A stretch of DNA of 50,885 nt from Parachlorella kessleri (GCA_001598975.1 BBXU01002692.1:1-50885), one strand, 5' to 3'; counted from the stretch's first letter, positions 12,701 to 26,000 are shown. Notes: generated by a model not told the origin, from the letters alone. Numbers and translations are program-made.

Positions 12701-14365
12701 AACATGGATGACACGGCTATACTAGCAATCAAGACTAGCTACACCATTTTCTCGCCAGGGCAGCAGCACGGCATGGAAGGGTTCATGCGTCAGCTCATGG
12801 GTAGGCTAGCAGCCTGGTGCGGTGGCCTAGTGGAATGTGGTGACTTGAATGCAAGCACTGCCTAGTGGCATCTAAAACAAGACCTGGCTGCGACCTATAA
12901 ATAGTGAGAGCCAAGCTTGATGGCCCGCAAGACAGAACAAACAAGCGGGCTTGCTGCTCTTCTGGCTGCAGCACTATGAGTTCTGGAGCAGGGAGCTCAG
13001 ACCAGGGAAGCACTACCTCCTCGTGACGACTGCTGGCAACGACACCGAGTGCACCCGGGCAGCCAAGACGGTGTGTGCTCCATGCCTCTGCTCCATTTTT
13101 GTTTCTGCTAAGGTGTAAGCGGTGGGAGAAATTGTACTCTTGTGCAGCTGTCACTATGTGTTATGACCGTCGCTCAGCCTTGGAGCACTACTCAAGTCCC
13201 TTGACACGGATGTTAACAACTACTCGGCCTGCATCATCGCTCCCTGCCCTACCCTGGTTGTTGCCAGATGAAGGCCATCAACGCCTACATGTTTGGCTCG
13301 GAGACCTCCAGAAGCCTGCTGGCCGGCGCAGCCAAGAACACCAGCAGCAACAGCAGCAGCAGCAGCAGCAGCATGGGTGCTGACGGCAAGGCCAGGAGTG
13401 GTACAGCAGCCAAGGCACAGCAGTACCCTTGGGGGTCCGAGCTTACCCCACAGCAAATAGCAGATGAGGGACGGAAGGTGAGCGACCCACATGACTGGAT
13501 ATACCCACCCTGCTGACGTGCCTGCTGTCACCATTAATAGCAGAGAAGACCAGTCCCTGATGGGGCATTGCCAGTCACAGGAGCTACGAAGCCTGCTGGA
13601 CTGTTCTGGGTGCGGCATGGCAGACATTGGCCACTTGATCTGTCCTTATGTCCTTAGGGCGAATGAGTGGGGTTTCCGGGATGGGGTAGGCAAGGAAACC
13701 CCGAAATTGGAATGGCAAGGTTCCCTCAGACCAGCTTGCCGAAAGTCATGCTGGACTGTTGAACTGGGGTCGATCCTGAGTCACAGTGTCCTCTGAGTCT
13801 GATTCTTGCAGTTCCTAGAGGCGCATGTGCGCATGCGGGACGTCAAGCTGTACCTGCGTGACATGCTGCGGGAGTATGCACAACTGCTGGACTTCCAGCC
13901 TGTCCCTGGTGACAAGTCCCGCTGCTACACAGGTATGCCAAAGCAGGCACAGCAGGGCTGGGACCCGCTTGCCATACTGTGGTCTTGCTCGTTGAAGGCA
14001 GCCGCAGCAAACAGGGTTCTGCCCGGCCTTCACGGGTCAGTTACTTAGGGTTGACTGCTGCCTGCTTGCCAAACCATAACACCTGAGCCAGTCAGATTAT
14101 ACAGCCCGGTTCCACCTGACAGCATGTTGCTGTAGGTCCCCCACAGGTGGTCCAAAAACCATACGGCCACCCTGGCCAGCCACCAAAATAGCTGCAGTGT
14201 GCGTTGCCCTACGGGTGAGCCTTTGCTGCCCTGCATGCAGGCAAGAGGCTGCTGAAGGAGTTTGCTGTGCCATTCCCAGAGGACGCAGAGGATGTACTGC
14301 AGCGGTACCCTTGGCTGGCACAGTGGGACCCTGGCTGCACACGGTGGGGGTGGGGCAAAAGCTGA
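9781..14365 (+). CDS. GT90/CAP10-domain glycosyltransferase, type II membrane protein
   Basis: A CAP10/KDELC (POGLUT-like) family protein; such enzymes are Golgi/ER glucosyl- or xylosyltransferases, but the substrate here is unknown. Eleven exons: 9781-9921, 10004-10324, 10519-10663, 10935-11125, 11510-11637, 12145-12282, 12585-12675, 12972-13070, 13268-13477, 13812-13932, 14241-14365. All junction phases agree; the product is 569 aa. Residues about 21-40 form one hydrophobic signal anchor (VSLGALLVVLPAAVVWLRYG). Family features in order: GEIPDLDAVLGLQDSPCIVL, DFTYYGHE, PLWDRIPRLVWRGR (about 287-300), HIHLDTMCQY, SSNLKQKLACRSVVLTPYIQ, and YEFWSRELRPGKHYLLV. This order is that of the CAP10 domain. 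A low-complexity Ser insertion interrupts exon 9. An upstream 5' UTR exon is possible because ATG 9781 follows an acceptor-like CAG. Confidence 0.88.
13343..13372 (+). repeat. AGC-rich polyserine tract in glycosyltransferase exon 9
   Basis: Ten codons here are all AGC except one AAC, giving SSNSSSSSSS. They fall in a linker after the core CAP10 region (following NAYMFGSE), where the family is poorly conserved. Confidence 0.9.
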
Positions 14366-15681
14366 GCACAGGCTGCAGAGAGGAGTGGTCCAAAGGTGGC
14401 TATTGGACGCTTAACTACCTGTCTAGCAGCTCTGACCAAATACTTGCTGCAGCCCTACCCTTGCTTGAGGCAGTGGGACGCCCTGGCGGCTATAGGGCAA
14501 TGGCAGAGGCTGTACACCCAGCGTACTGCTAGGCGTACCAGCGGCAAGTTTGGAAAAAAATTGGTTGCGAAGCCCAAATGAAACTCTCTGGGACTATAGG
14601 GCAATAGCAGGGCAACGAAATGACAGGCTTGCAAGTTGATGTAGCTTGGACTGGCTTGTAGCTCTGAAGGAGCCAAAGAAGTAGTAGCTATGAAGATATT
14701 GCATTGACCTAGCTGGCAATGACTGTGAAAGCAAGTCCCCTGTAGAGAACCGTTGGTCACTTGTGTCTAGGTATATTCCCTCTTTTCTGATTTGGCAAGG
14801 CCCATTGTGGTGATGGACATCAATATGTCACCTGTGACCTCAAACGGAATTTCTGATAGTACAAGTCATGCCACCACTAACGAGTATGAATCTCCTAAGC
14901 CACAAAAGTGGGTACCTCCCCAGCTCATATCACAGATCAGAACTCAGGAAGACCCGAAGCCTAATTTGCCCTGCAATTTGCCTTGCCAGTGCCTAATACC
15001 ATTCCCTGGGGTATTTGACCTATAGCCTGGCCTGGTTGCAGAAGACACACAAGCCTTGCTCCGCTTCATTTTGCCGCCCTGCCCAAGCAACAGTAGAAGA
15101 TGCCCGCCATCCTGCAGAGCCAGTAAGACGCACTCTGTCACCCCTCACTGCTAGGTCTGCAGGAAGACCTGCACCAACCTTGGAACTTCGCCAGGTTTCC
15201 CAAGTTTCAAAGCAGCACTGTCCCGTCAGAGAAGCAGCCAGCCTAGCCTTGGCCGCGCCATGCCATGCAGCCAGCCCAGGTCAATGGTGCTGCCCCTGTA
15301 CTCCCCGCCCCATCATTGAACAGAACAGAATACAGAAAGCCATGTGGCAGCCTGGAGACTTACATGCAGCATACGGTCCTGCACATACATAGCCTGGAAT
15401 GGCATAGCTGACTGCTGCACTCCCAGCCTCCTGATGCCTGGCAGAGATGGCAGTTCTGTAACGCCCACAAGCCTCCCATGCTGTTAAAGTAGGCAGCACC
15501 CTTGTGCCCTGCAAGTCCTGCTGCCAAAGCTCCGTCACGAGCTGGCGCCTGGCCAGGGTTGCTACTATAGTGGCGTCCTATGCTGCAGCGAGCTTGCTGG
15601 CTGGCCGGGCAGGGTTGCAAGAGGCAATTAGAGCTGGTGGGTCGGCAGTCACGCTGCATGGTTTGTGGCTCATGGGCAACC
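14366..15681. other. Unassigned region downstream of the glycosyltransferase
   Basis: About 1.3 kb after the glycosyltransferase stop. It should include its 3' UTR. A possible small exon starts at ATG 15099 (MPAILQS) and ends at a GTAAGA donor at 15122, but no convincing continuation could be built. Frames at 14792-15025 (+) and 15360-15860 (-) are open without recognisable features. Confidence 0.4.
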
Positions 15682-16233
15682 ATGGCAAAGATTGGGTTTG
15701 CAGCAGTTTCCGGGCTGGCCGCATGGCTGCTGCACTGGTTGGAACTTGAAACAGGGCTGTCGGATAACTCAGAGGGGCTCCTGTGGTGTGACAGAAGGGC
15801 CCTGGTGCCCTCTGAACTGGCACGGGCCAGACTTTCCTGGTCTGCATACCAGAACACCATGCAACTATGTCTTGGGTAAGCACGGCGATGGTGTAAACCC
15901 TAGAGGATCCAAGGCAAAACACGCGCTGCTACCTGTGGTAGACAGACAATTGGGCAGACAGTAGGGCTGCTGCATTGCCACCGCCATGGAAGCCCTTCTA
16001 GACAGCCGACCTTATTTCCATGCAATATTTGCTGCATGAAGGCAATGGAGCGACCATGCATGAACATATGTTTACCTGGGCCGCCGAAAAGGCCGCGGCA
16101 GGCAACTACTGGCAGCGACAGTGGCCTGCTCATGGCTGCCTCCCTTGCTGGTTGTCTAGCAATGTGTGAAGCGTCATCAAAGACTCCAATGAGTGAAGAA
16201 CGAGCTGGGGTAGGTCATTTTGTGTATTTTTAG
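15682..16233 (+). CDS. Tentative two-exon gene, unknown small membrane protein
   Basis: A speculative model. ATG 15682 sits in a good context (AACCATGG) and opens MAKIGFAAVSGLAAWLLHW, a short hydrophobic segment, followed by a charged stretch (LVPSELARARLSW). A GTAAGC donor at 15876 leaves phase 2. An acceptor at 15941 restores phase and stays open to a TAG at 16231-16233, giving about 162 aa with a Cys-rich middle. No family is recognised. Other frames of the second part are also protein-like (for instance HMFTWAAEKAAAGNYWQRQW at about 16065-16124), so the frame and even the existence of the gene are uncertain. Confidence 0.22.
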
Positions 16234-16797
16234 TGGCATGGCCCCCTCTTATTGTGTACCGTGCCTGACGCGCCAGCTTTCCCTTCCTACGGTGAAGCTG
16301 GCTGACAGAGTGCCTACATGGTGCATTGCGTCAGTCCCATGGCTGATCCCTTAGCTCTTCCAGACTCCACTGTGCAGGATAACTTGTGATATGTAAGGAG
16401 CACCTTGCGGTCCTGTACAAGGTTGCCACATGACAGACCTGCAATGGATCCCTAAATAGATGCCCACCTGGCCATGACTGTAACCCCCCACCAACCTGCC
16501 TAGATGCAGACTTCGGTGCATCATCCCAGGTGTGTCAACCTCGGGAACAGTGGTAGGTGCAAGTGTTAGGCCGTGTTTGACCTGAGTGACCGGACCCTAA
16601 TGGCCTAGCTTGCAGCCCAACCTACAAGGCCACCCAACCTGTCATCCATCCCGCCTGCTACTTGACAAAAGGGAACCTAACCTAACAATACTGACGCCCA
16701 AGGCCCATTTTGCCCATGGCTCTGCCTGCAGGGCAGCTTTGTCATAGGCAGAGCAATGGCAGTTGCGTTATCACCCATGCGTACACCCGTCTGCTTA
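16234..16797. other. Intergenic, nothing recognised
   Basis: About 560 bases before the SCYL1 stop codon (which lies on the minus strand), so the right part should hold the SCYL1 3' UTR. No coding signal, repeat or RNA gene was seen. Confidence 0.5.
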
Positions 16798-19700
16798 TCA
16801 CCAGAAGTCGTCGTCCTTGACCACTTTCGCTGCCCCCAGCTTGTTGGCACCCAGCCGCATGCCACCAGCCGTCCCTCTTGTGCCAGTTCCCGCCACCCGC
16901 CGCGCACCAAGAGCCTGCCGTCCTGCTGCCGCTGTGCCTTCTGGCCGCCTAGCGCCAGCAGCAGACCTAGGTGCAAGGGCTGGCTTGCTATCCATATCCT
17001 CCCACCCATCGCCATCGCTGGGGCTTTCTTGCCAGCCGCTGCCGCTGCCATTGCTGGAAGCAGCCGGAGCCACTGCTGCCGCTGTGCGACCTGTGGATGG
17101 TCGGCTGCTGCCCACACCCAGCTTGGAGAGCCGCTTCCTGGCCTCCATCTCTGCAAGAACCAAACGAGGCAAGGACAATTCAACTAGTAATCCTGCTGGC
17201 GAACATACGCGCAGCCATATCTGCAAATCCGCTTTGTAATGGGAGTCCAGAACTGTCCCAGCCTACCACAGTGCTGACCGAGGGGATACAACTCGGCCAA
17301 AATGCTAAAAACCTACTGCAGGTAGCGTCAAACCATCGTCATGCCCCATCGCACCAGAGCTCAAGTCGTCCATTATATCATCCAAGCCATCATCCCCCGC
17401 CCAGCCCTCATCCACGCCGCTCGCTGCTGCCGCCGCTGCGCCGCCGCTGCCGGCGGTAGCCAGGCCGCCACTGTTGGGTGGTGGGCCGGACAGCGGTTCC
17501 TGCTCCACATTTCTTGAGGCTGCAGCAGAGCTGGCCGCTGGTGCAGCAGATGGAGCCGCTGTCGTATCACCCTGCAAGGCAGACAAGAATGCGCGCCTGT
17601 GAAACTACCAACACACACACATTTCTTAGCCAGTGCATGCATAAAACTGTGGGGCTCATGGTGATCGGTCTGGGAGATGTGCTCGTCCAGCAGAGGCCGC
17701 TGCCAACTCGCCGTCTGCAGGCTGCCCAGGCCGTGAGCAAGAGACGCACCGCCATCAATCAATGATGCCGTGTGCCTCACCTTGCTGCTGTTGCCCAGGC
17801 CGAGGGAAGACACAGCCCAGCCAAAGGAGGTCAGCAGGCTGCTGCCGCCAGCGGCACCTGCTGCTACAGCTCCACTCTCCTGGGCTGCCTGCTGTGCTCT
17901 GCGCTCCAACTCAGCATGGTTGTCTTGGAGGACCTGCAACGGGGAGACATGCAGGTATGTCTGCTGCTGTCAAGGGTCATCCAGAAATCATGAAAGCCAC
18001 CAGAGGTTCAGAACCGCTAAGTCGAGTGCAATACGACCGAGCAAGTATCAAGCAATCAATGCAGTGCTCAGGATCTTCCCTTCAAAGCTTCCAGGGATCA
18101 ATTGTCGTATTCGGCCACCGCTTATAATGTCAACTTGGCCTACCTTCAAGAAGTGTTCCAAACACTTGAGGGCTGAAGTGCGCACTTCATGCACTGGGTC
18201 TGTGCACAGGGGGCCGACAGTGGGCAGGATGCGCTGAGAGGCATCCTCGGCAGTATGATACTTCGCAGTTGCTGTAATGGCCTGCAGCCAGTAAGACCGG
18301 CATTAGTCGCACGGCCTGCAGGGTGCTACCCCTGAGGACAGGGGAGTATGGCTTGACAAGACAAGCACACAGCCGCCGTAAGCCAAGTCCAAGGTTTTAA
18401 GGCGTGGCGATACAAACATTCACTGGGCTGCAGTCAGCTACTCATGCAGTGCCAGTCAACGTACGGCAAGATATCACACATTGGTTGCGACATCTGCTAG
18501 CACATCATCCCACACAGCTAGTAGGCAACACCTGACAACAAGCCACCCCTGTACCTTGATGCCTGCCACCCTCGATGGCGGGAACGCATCCTTGGTTGCC
18601 CGTGTGAAGGCATTCAGCAGCACCTTCCTGCAAGTGGCTTCACTCAGGTACCCTGCCAGGTTGCCCAGGAGGACAGTAGTGTTGGCTCGGATGGATGGCT
18701 CCTCATCCACCTGATGACCAAAACAAAGGAACAGAAAGAATTATGTGGTTGTTACATTGTCATGCTCATATTAGAGCCAGCCAGGAAGAAGCCGCACCCC
18801 TAGGCAGCCCCGCACAACCCTTGGCCTTAACAAGGAGGTACATACATACTGGGCATCCCACCCACAGGACCACAGGCAGCTAGGCAGTGCCCACACCCAT
18901 CCTGCACGCACACCTGCAGCTTGGCTAGATGCTTCAGCAGCGATTGGTTGAGGGTGCGCTGAGTCAGCTTAGGACCGAGGACAGCCATCGACTTGAGGGT
19001 GAGCTCCCTCAGGTAGGCATTGGCATCGTTAAACCCAGTGGCTACATGGTTATAGATCTGCAGTGTATGGCAGGCAAGGAAGCGGTGGGGTGCCGCTGGG
19101 TGAACCACCAGCAGTAGAAGAACGCCAGGCAGGATGCTCGCTGGGAAAGCAAGCCTGGCAGCTCCATGCCCTACTCTCAGGGGTTCCCCCGTTACACAGT
19201 TTGGTGTAGTGAGAGAGGCCAAAAATATTACCTTGGACTTATGAAAGCTACCAGCTGGTGAGCAATGAGTCAGTAAAACCCACAGCTTCCCAGCTGGAGA
19301 GTAGTGAGTAAATCGACTCGCACCTGCTCCTCCACAAGGCTGTCGGGCATTGCGGGACCGAAGGAGTTGATATGCTCTAGCAGGCTACGTCGGATGCCGC
19401 GGTCATTGGACGCGAACAGCTTAGTGATTGCAGGGACCACCTGCAGAATGGGTGATGCCACCCATGTCCGAGGGATAGAAGCCATTTGTGCAAGTTACAC
19501 CCCGCTTCCCTCCTGCCATGGACGGGAACAGGTCCGCACTGTTCAGCACGCCAAGTCCCCCACAGCTACCAGGCTTCTTGCTCCAGGCCTTGCAGGGCGG
19601 GAGGGCATGCGACCCTCCATGGCATCTCATCCAAAAGATGCAAAACCGGTGAAGTAGCCAAGGTGACCATTGCAAAAACTTTGGGTGAATTGATGCCAGC

Positions 19701-22270
19701 CTCCTCTGCTTACCTGCTTGGCATAGTCCTCCTTCTCCAGTGTGTCCCCAATCTGCAGCAGCGTATTAAGTGCCACGGGCGGCGCCCCGCCAAACTCCAG
19801 CGCCCCTGCCAGCTGCGGCAGCAACTTGCGCTGGGCCACCAGGCGTGGCAGGGAGGGCAGCAGCGAGGGCAGCTTCTTGAAAAAGGTGTCCTGCAGCAAG
19901 CAACATGCCAGGCTTACAAGAGGTCATGCGTGGTGCGCGTGTCCACCTGACAAGCGGTCCATCTGTATGGCTGCTAGTCCATCAAAGAGAAGCGGAAAGC
20001 TTATACACAACTGTAGCCCCCATACCTGCTGGCAACATCCCGTTGAATTGACGAATTACTAAGTAGCCCCCGACACCCCTTGAGCGCTCATGGCATCAAC
20101 AGCAATATCATATTATGTTCGAGGCCTCTGACAGGGCATCTGCTGCCCGCCCCTTGCACGCCCTCGCCAGAGGCACGTCGCCTAGAAAGCCCAAGCGCAC
20201 ATGCTCCACCATGCTATTGCCTCTCTATAAGACATAATAACCGAGAAGCCACTATCGCTCAAGTCGACAGACTGCTAGTTCTACCCGCTGCGCCCACCTT
20301 TTCGCTGGCCTCCTTCAGTGACAAGTTCTCCAGGAAGCCCACCACCTCCACCAGCCGGTTCTTCAGCACTCCAGCTTCGGCAACTTTAGCTGGGTTGAGC
20401 CGCCGCTCGGGACTGGACGCCAACAAACGCTGCAAGCCAAGAGCACAACAGGGACATCACAACCATACAAGAGCTGGTTCGAGGCGGCATGCCACAGCGC
20501 ATACAAAGCCCACCTCCTCATGAACCACCTCATCTAGTAGTAGCGCTTCTCCTCAAGTCCAGGCTTGGTCACTAGCCACTGCAACCTGTACAACAATGTA
20601 AGGTGGCCCGGGCATCACCCACCTGATAGTACTGCAGCAGGTCCTTGGGGATGGGCTCTGTGTTCCGCAAGTCCTCCATGCGAGCCAAGGGGCTGCCGCT
20701 GTAAAGCTCCTGCATGAGGCAGCCCAGTCCCCAGGCGTCCACAGCCCAGGGAGGCGACTCCCGCACCGCCTGCAGGGCAGGCGAGGTGCCAGCTCGCTAG
20801 TAAGCTTCATGCAACATAGAGCGAATAAGCATCTGACCCGTGGATACCCTATCCACTGAAGACACCATTTCCACAATACCAGCCATACCCAGCAGACAAG
20901 TGGCCCAAGTCCTTGGGGCAAAGCCAGTATAACCCCACTGCTACTGTGGTGCAGCCTCCATCCCCAGCCCTTGGGTTGCTTCGATCGCATTGGCAGTGCG
21001 CTACCCACCTGCCAGTCAGACTTGGCCACTTCCCCGGGCTTGTACTGCGAAGCCACCAGCCAAGAGGAGCTCATCAGCGGCAGCTCTCCACCCGCCCATT
21101 GATGCTCAGACAGCAGATCAAAACCATGCAGCTTCCAGTCCAGCTGCTCAGTCACCACAACCGCTGCCTGGCACACGTTGCCGTGTATCTGCAGGCAAGC
21201 CAAACTGAGGGGTAAATGTGTGAAGCCATGACAACGGTTCCTACCAACAAGTTGTGTTTGAAAGGCTTGACTAAGCTAGATGACACAACCTACTGCCTCA
21301 AGTCACCCGACACACAATGTCAAAGTCCTCATAAAGCAGTTGATGGATGTGCACGACGAGGAGTGCGCTGTCACAGAAGAAAAAACAGCATCAATAATCG
21401 AGGGTCGCATTTCTGGTGCCTTTCTGACAACATCAACCTACCAGCTTGCACTCATTGTTGAGGAAAGACAAGGCGCTCACAATTTGGTGCAGCCCGAAGG
21501 CCATGTATTGCTGCCTGCAAGTAGGGCAGGTGCTTTGGAGGTGCCTGTTGCCTTTCCCACTCCTCAGCGGGTTAACAATCTTTGGCTGTACGAAATCGAT
21601 GAAATGCATCACAATTCTTCAGTGAAAAAGACACATGGCTTCTGGCATAACTTCACATCCGCCACTACACTGGTTGCACCATATCCAGCTCTCACGCACC
21701 TTTCTAGGCCCTTCAGGTCGTTATCACGTAATACCGTGGACAGAGCTGTGACTGCCTCGGTCATGATGTATACAACTGTCTCACCCCGCTCCTCGATTTC
21801 CACGGTCTCCTTGAAAGCCAGGATGTTGGGATGCCGCAGCTGCACACGCAATTTGACTGGGGCTTTCCACAGTAAAAAGCAGACCGTCTCCCTAGGGCCC
21901 TATGCCTAACACATAGACGTGACGCATCTTGTCCCACCAGTGCTCACAGTACCTATATAGACCAGCAACTGTTCCGTGAACGTTCCGCAGTGACTTGTCA
22001 ACAACGCCCAGAGCTCAACCCTGACCCCAACTGTCCTGCGTGCGTATATACACCCACCATTCGCAACCGCTTTGCACCATTCCTGGCTGCCACAAGCTTG
22101 GGGTCCTGTTTGGACTGCGCACTGATTCTGAATACTGACACTGACGAGCCGTCCGCCTTGGCAGTGCCTCTGAAGTGTGCCCACGCGCCCCAGGTGCTGC
22201 CTAGAGGCTCCCCTAGCTCGAAGGGCAGGCTGCTGCCGCTGCTCACCAGGGCCGTGAGCCTCGCAAACAT
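16798..22270 (-). CDS. SCYL1: SCY1-like pseudokinase (SCYL1 type) with HEAT repeats
   Basis: SCYL1 proteins are catalytically dead kinases that act in COPI/Golgi traffic; the yeast relative Cex1p works in tRNA export. Fourteen exons: 22058-22270, 21700-21839, 21442-21514, 21009-21188, 20623-20769, 20298-20429, 19714-19890, 19324-19440, 18914-19057, 18555-18710, 18144-18281, 17781-17933, 17317-17571, 16798-17148. All phases agree; 791 aa, normal for the family. The N-terminus [28 protein letters not shown] and [12 protein letters not shown] are diagnostic. The catalytic loop reads IHGN instead of HRD and the DFG site reads GFD, so ATP chemistry is not expected. Exons 6-12 form alpha-helical HEAT-like repeats ([40 protein letters not shown]). 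The tail is Ala/Gly/Ser-rich and acidic (GDGWEDMD), ending KVVKDDDFW. Exon 14 has a tandem AGAG acceptor; only the second AG keeps frame with the GTAGGT donor. Confidence 0.95.
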
Positions 22271-23075
22271 GGCTCACCCGCAGTTACCCCTTGCCCTCTG
22301 CTGCTAGAGTTTTCAACTGAAGTGGCTATACTCAGCCAAAATTTGCAGGCCTGATACTGTACTGACAGCCCTGCACGCAGGACCTGTAACAACAACGTGA
22401 TCACCAAGCCGCTTCCCTTTTACAGGACTCGGGAGGCTGGTCAGGTTATTTCCCAGGCAGGGCTAGGAAGTTGCCCTGCCCTGCTGCAGCATGCTGCAGC
22501 ATGCTGCGGCATGGCCTGCTTTGCTTGCTGTGGGAGGTCGTTGCGCTGCGCAGGGCGCCAGTACAGCCCAGGGTTGTCGTGCATCGAGGTCTGATACCAA
22601 TACGACCTTAAGGACAGCAGACTGGGGGTCGCGCTTGTGTGCGCTGCTTAGCGCTGCACCATCTGAGGATTTCTGCCTAGAGAGCCTCCCCTCATGCTCC
22701 CCCTGCTCCAGTGCAGCAGTCAGCCAGGCACCCCAACCAGCCCCAGCCGCAGGAGACGACCACCTCAAGGGGTAGGTTGATAGACCGCAGCTTCGTGCCT
22801 CGCTAGGAACGCTGCCTGATCTGTCGAACGCTGGGCTGCTGTTATAACGCAGACTGTAGAGGAGTCCGATTTGCTGATCAGCCCAAAAAATCCTCAGAAG
22901 GTCGTTGAACAGGCTTCCAGCCCCGGCTCGGTGGCTCAGGGATTGTTCACAGATGCCAAGCTGAGGTGTGGATATAAGTCCTTCGCTTAAGTTAGATTCC
23001 TTAACAAAGCAGTCAAACCGCAACCTTTCCTACCAGGTTGAGCTTAGGTTTTGTGTGTACAGGGCTGGCAGGGAC
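22271..23075. other. Divergent intergenic region SCYL1 / metal ATPase
   Basis: About 800 bases separate two divergent start codons and should contain both promoters. A short direct repeat (CTGCAGCATG three times, the last imperfect) lies at about 22483-22512. An open minus frame (22463-23023) has no recognisable features. Confidence 0.5.
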
Positions 23076-26000
23076 ATGTCGCCTCACAAGCCATCCAGCC
23101 CCCAGCCACTGTTTGAAGTTGTTGCCCGGAGCAGTGATGGCGACCAAGGGGTAGTTGAGAGCACCAGGATTTATGCAGCTGGGATATGTTGCCCGTCGGA
23201 AGTTCCCCTGATACACAACGTGCTGCGGCGCCTGCCTGGTGTGCAGCAGGTGTGCTGCTGATTCCAAGCTGGAAGGGTCTGGTTGTGAGGCTGTGCAATC
23301 CCTGAGGACATGGCACCAAGTACAAAAAAGAGCCCAGCCTGACCCATTAACTCATTTGCAATACCTAACTCTTCTGACTTACTTCGTGGCAGGTAGATGT
23401 CGCGGTGGTGACTAAGACAATTACAGTTCGGTATGTCCCCTCTGTTATCAGCCCAGTTACTCTTGTTGCTGCGCTGAATGAGGCACAGCTGGATGCCTCG
23501 CTTGCAGCACCGCGCCAGCAACCCCAGGTGAGTTGAGTTGTTTGGTAGGCAGCCATACTCTGTCGGCCTGCCTTCCTCCTTGTAACCCTTGTTGTCATGG
23601 GAGGTGAGGTGCTCGTGCCAGAACACCTAACCAAGTGGCGCTTGCTGCCTGTGCTTTCGATAACGACTGTCCAAAGGCTAGCATGGCATTGCTATGTTAG
23701 TATGACAACATGCGGCACCAGACAGGCAACTGCGCTGTTAACACAAGTAACACAAAGTATGTTTGTCCTTGCCTGCAGTCCGTCCGATCCTGGGTGCCCC
23801 CACACATCACGCTACTTTCTCTGACCCTGCTGCTGATCTCCTTGACTAGCTACTTGGCGCGGCCGCTTGGTGTGCACTGGCTGGTGCACCTCAAGTGGGT
23901 GTCGCTGGTTGCCGTGGCTGTGGGTTCGCCCCCCATTGTGTGCAAAGCATGGGGAGCTCTGAGTGGCAAGGTGAGGTGTGGTTGGGCAGTCCCTCATGTT
24001 TGTTAATGCCATGGCGTCATGACTTGGCTTTGGGATGCAATGACCATCAACTCACGCGATGTGGAGGAGTAGCTGCTATAAGCGCAGACCGGGATCTGGC
24101 CACCAGCATATAACACATCCTAAATCAAACCCGTTGGCAAGGTCTGCCCATGGCCAGCCTTGCTTAGCTCCCAGATTGGTGCCACGCTGATGTGGAGCTA
24201 GCTTTCCTGAAGCAGGGCATACCCACAGCATGTTGCCAGGCTGGCCCGTTCGCCATGTCCCCCCCTTGAAAGGTTCAGCAGAAGCCAGGATGTACTATGT
24301 GCCGCCGACCCTACTTTCCACGCTCCGCAGGTTCTTGACATCCACATGCTTATGGTGATAGCCGTCGTGGGTGCCATTGCCCTTGGAGAGGTTACGGAGG
24401 CAGCGGCTGTTGTAGTTCTCTTCTCCCTGGCGGATTTCCTAGAGGACCGCTGCGCAGGCCAGGTGTGCACCATTTGTAATGGCCCCTGGGCGCTGCCGGT
24501 GGTAGCACTGTTAATATTAGCCAACCGGGCACAGGCATCTGCTTGTTGTGTGCAGCACGAGTTGTCTGGCTAGCTGTCAGTGTGTTGTGTTGTGGTTCCA
24601 TTGCTGACTACTAATCTTGCCATCCTCTCGAGTTTGCCCACAGCTCCTGGCCGGGTTTGCACGCATGCTCGCACCAGCCACCTGAACACTTACGTTTCCC
24701 CGCCGTGTAGGCTCGTGATGCTATCACCGCAGTGCTCTCCATTCGGCCGGAGACAGCAGTTGTGGCAGCCTCAGGCCAGGAAGTCCCTGCAGACAATGTG
24801 CCTGTGGGCACTGTCATCCTGGTGAGGCCAGGAGCGAAAGTGCCGCTGGATGGAGTGGTGGAGAAGGGCAGCACTGCCCTTGATGAAAGCATGCTGACAG
24901 GTACGCTTGCGCTGCTGGATGGCCCATGTATGGGGGCCTGGTGAGCAGGGTGGGAAACAGGCCTCCCAGTATGCATATTAGAAACCATCGTCTTGGCATG
25001 TCGTGGGAGGTTATTGCATGGGCCACCTCAGGAGGCCCTATTGACAATGCATGCCTCATAAGGCTGCCTCTTACCAGCATGGCGCCCCCCGAAGGGCCCA
25101 GTGGTGACGCCCCTAGCAACAGTCCGACCGCAGCTGATGCCATCACGTGCTGCAGGCGAGGCAACAGCCGTCCGTAAGGCTCCAGGGGACCACGTTGCTG
25201 CAGGCACGGTGAATGCGGGCGGCGGCACGCTGCATGTTGCCACCACAGCCGCGGCTGGAGACTCTGCCGTGGCTCGCATGGCAGCCCTTGTTGAGAAGGT
25301 GGGGTGTGTTGTGTCCGCCCGGGCGCTCAGCCAACCTGGAACTGGGTGTAGCATGGGGCCAACTTACTCTGTCGTCATGGGAATTGTCTTCTGTCAATGT
25401 TCTGGCTTCAGAGCTTTCCTCTCAGCTTGATGAGAAGTCATACGGTCCCTGACAAGCACCTGCTGATTTCCGAAATCGACTGGTGCAGCCACCAAGGAGG
25501 TAGGGCTGATGTGTCCTGCTTCCCGTGCATGAAGCGTGACCAGCCCAAGTCAAAAGAATAGAAACCCGACACTTGTGGATTGTGTTCCTATCAGGCCGCT
25601 GCCGAGGAGAGCCCCACAGAGACGCTGGTGGCCAGCTTTGCCAAGTATTACACACCGGCTGTTGTTGTTGCCTGCGTGTGCCTAGCGTTCATCCCGTGGG
25701 CTCTGGGCCTAGGGCATCACAGGGTGAGTCGTGTTTGCCGTCCTTTACAGCTGCTATTCGTGAAACAGTAGCAGGGTTAGGCACCTGTGCCCCTAGTGCG
25801 GTGGAAGCTTTTTAATCATCATGCTTCTTTGCTGACTGGGTGGAAACCTGCCTTGCTGCTGCGCACTTGCAATCTCCTCAGGCCAGGCAACAGGCTAGCA
25901 TAAAAGGCCTGTCAATAAGGGTCCCGTTGGGGGACCCTCCCTTTGCAGTCATGGAGTCACCTCGGTAGAGATCTTGTTAGTTGCTTGCCCCTGTGCTGGT

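Noticed and set aside
22463..23023. 186-codon minus-strand frame upstream of the ATPase
   Set aside because: No motif, lies in the divergent promoter, and contains simple repeats.
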